From NIC37A-2 sp050289625 (GTDB lineage Bacteria > Myxococcota_A > Polyangia > Polyangiales > Polyangiaceae), in NCBI GenBank assembly GCA_050289625.1, contig JBNKGC010000001.1, positions 62,001 to 126,000 on the forward strand: a stretch of 64,000 bases of DNA. Reading direction: 5' to 3'. Position 1 is the first letter of the stretch. Every line of letters starts with the position of its first letter. Below the pieces are notes generated by a model. That model was not told where the DNA came from. It was given only the letters and a program-made list of their open reading frames with translations, and did not search any database. Position numbers and translations under genes: made by a program. Shown piece after piece: positions 62,452-64,000 of this stretch.

Positions 62452-64000
62452 TCAGCGTGAGGACGCGACCCGTTCGTCATTTGCGGCGTCGCGATCGAGC
62501 ACCTCGCGCACACGGAGCGCCAGGGTAGTCACCGTGAAGGGCTTGCGGAGAACCTGAACCCCGTGGTCCAAAAAGCCGCGCTTTCCCAAAAGGTCGTCAG
62601 CGTGACCCGACATGTAGAGACATTTTGCTTCGGGCCAGCGCTCGGCCACCATGGTCTCGATTTCCATGCCGCTCGCACCCGGTAGGACGATGTCGGTCAC
62701 CAAAAGATCGACCGGGTGTTCGCTGGCGCGCCTCGCCTCGTCGGCGCCGCCTGCCGTTGAGACGGAATAGCCGAGCTCGTGGAGGGCTCGCTGAGTGAGT
62801 TCCCGAACGGCGGCGTCGTCCTCGACGACGAGAATGCGTTCGTTTCCTCCAATCACCGAGGGAACGGGTCGTTTGCGACTCTTCGGGGCCACGTCGCCAC
62901 TCAAGGCCACGGGCAGTTGAATGGAAAAGGACGTGCCTTGTCCGTCCTCGCTCTCCACCTCGATCCTTCCTCCGTGTTGCTCGACGATCCCCCGCGCGGT
63001 GGCCAGTCCGAGACCGGTCCCCTTTCCTCGGGGTTTGGTAGTGAAAAATGGCTCGAACAGCCGAGCTTTCAGCGCAGGGGGAACGCCGCTGCCGGTGTCA
63101 CTCACGTTGAGGGCGGTGGTGCGAGGGGTCTCGCGGTGGGTCGCGATGCGGATCCGTCCGCCGCCCGGCATGGCGTCTCGCGCATTGGCCACGAGATTGA
63201 GCAGGACCTGCTCCATTTGTCCTGCGTCCACGAGTACGTTGCCCGCGTCGTCGTCGAGCTCGAGGTTGATCGTCACGTTTTCGTCAACCAGCCGTCGAAA
63301 GAGAGGTTCCGCTTGGCGAACGCAATCGTTGAGCGGAATGGTTCGCGCGTCGAGGACTTGCTTTCTGCTCAGGGCGAGAAGTTTCTTCGTGAGGTTCGCG
63401 GCCTTGGACGCTGCGTCAAGCACGTGCTCGAGGTAGTCGTGCTCTCGTGGGCGGTCCTTCACCCTTTCGAGGGCGAGCTGGGAGTAGCTCATGATCGGCG
63501 TCAGGAGGTTGTTCAGATCGTGAGCCACTCCGCCAGCCAGCTGCCCGATCGACTCCATCTTCTCCGAACGCTGGAGGCGCTCGATGGCCTGTGCTTGAAC
63601 CGTGAGATCCCGATAGATGACGACGGCTCCGACCACTCGCCCGTCGAGCTGTTTCAGGGGAGCTCCTCCTTGATCGACGAGGTACTCGGACGTGCTCGTG
63701 CACAGAGTGGGAAGCTTTCCGAATGGGTCGGCCGGGCGACTCAATGCGTATTGCACCGGGTCGCGGACCGGTCGATCCGTCTCGGTCGACTTCACCCGGA
63801 TCAAGTCGGACAGGGGCCGCCCTCGTGCCTCGGAAAAAGGGGTCTCGACGAGGCGTTCCGCCGCCGGATTGAGATGCGCGATGCGCCCCTCCGTGTCGGT
63901 GGTGATGACTGCATCCTGAATGCTGTCCAGGGTGATCGCAATCCGATCCTGGGCTTCGCGGAGTGCCTGCCGAGTGGTGGCAGCCTCGAAGACCTCGTTG
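62452..64000 (-). CDS. Hybrid sensor histidine kinase (5' part outside the window)
   Basis: The readable 515 or so residues contain the end of a region with LREAQDRIAI, a PAS domain (LDSIQDAVITTDTEGRIAHL onward), HisKA with the H-box GVAHDLNNLLTPIM, a HATPase domain (NARDAMPGGG, DTGSGVPP, GKGTGLGL) and a C-terminal receiver (ILVVEDDAAVREL, phospho-Asp in VTDIVLPG, Lys in LRKPF). So it is a hybrid kinase lacking its own Hpt domain. The frame is open to the window edge, so the start and N-terminal sensor are missing. Signal unknown. Confidence 0.93.
   Translation of the reverse strand, partial: NEVFEAATTRQALREAQDRIAITLDSIQDAVITTDTEGRIAHLNPAAERLVETPFSEARGRPLSDLIRVKSTETDRPVRDPVQYALSRPADPFGKLPTLCTSTSEYLVDQGGAPLKQLDGRVVGAVVIYRDLTVQAQAIERLQRSEKMESIGQLAGGVAHDLNNLLTPIMSYSQLALERVKDRPREHDYLEHVLDAASKAANLTKKLLALSRKQVLDARTIPLNDCVRQAEPLFRRLVDENVTINLELDDDAGNVLVDAGQMEQVLLNLVANARDAMPGGGRIRIATHRETPRTTALNVSDTGSGVPPALKARLFEPFFTTKPRGKGTGLGLATARGIVEQHGGRIEVESEDGQGTSFSIQLPVALSGDVAPKSRKRPVPSVIGGNERILVVEDDAAVRELTQRALHELGYSVSTAGGADEARRASEHPVDLLVTDIVLPGASGMEIETMVAERWPEAKCLYMSGHADDLLGKRGFLDHGVQVLRKPFTVTTLALRVREVLDRDAANDERVASSR

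Overview
The window is high-GC, densely coded DNA with codon use biased to G/C at third positions. It looks like a chromosomal segment of a Myxococcota (order Polyangiales-type) bacterium. The supporting signs are: several lipoproteins in which the lipid-attachment cysteine is followed by Gly-rich GGxGG linkers; two tandem secreted VWA proteins; a DUF2330 protein with a MYXO-CTERM-like tail (Cys motif, membrane segment, Arg cluster); and TPR proteins ending in two membrane segments. I see no rRNA, tRNA, CRISPR array, phage module or intact insertion sequence.

Layout. 112-8827: complete cbb3 oxidase operon (ccoNO fusion, ccoQ, monoheme ccoP, ccoG, ccoH, a TauE/SafE-like membrane protein, ccoI, ccoS), with most genes overlapping by a few bases. 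8785-14239: FAD amine/amino-acid oxidoreductase, two CBS-domain proteins, a lipoprotein methyltransferase with a Kazal-like tail, a universal stress protein and a PlsC acyltransferase. 14312-30501: surface and secreted proteins (lipoproteins, three VWA proteins, DUF2330, patatin-like membrane lipase, beta-barrel-like proteins), a soluble methyltransferase and an FMN glutamate-synthase-like protein. 30578-31870: DAHP synthase behind a classical-looking aromatic-amino-acid attenuator with a 27-codon leader peptide. 32501-33167: a small protein and a single-domain response regulator. 33184-36731: kinase-like protein, Cys/Pro peptide, HprK-like kinase, PqqD-like protein and radical SAM/SPASM protein, which together look like an uncharacterised peptide-modification locus. 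37168-39413: a BY-kinase/Wzz exopolysaccharide protein carrying an apparent frameshift. 40632-46964: indoleamine 2,3-dioxygenase, aldo/keto reductase, glutathione-dependent formaldehyde dehydrogenase and small proteins. 47218-64000: an HTH protein, ZIP-DUF318 fusion transporter, GreA-like factor, OmpA lipoprotein, thioredoxin, Uup and YbiT ABC-F ATPases, a three-repeat secreted peptide, RecN and the 3' part of a hybrid histidine kinase.

How the genes connect. The cco genes supply a microaerobic terminal oxidase together with its copper (CcoI) and redox (CcoG) assembly factors. Synthesis of aromatic amino acids appears controlled by translation of a Phe/Trp/Tyr-rich leader, and the same window encodes a tryptophan-degrading dioxygenase. 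The radical SAM, PqqD and HprK genes overlap by 4 bp in one operon that converges on the gene of a peptide with four evenly spaced cysteines. Three families of short non-coding repeats occur between genes. They recur in inverted or direct orientation and may be mobile, regulatory or sRNA-encoding.
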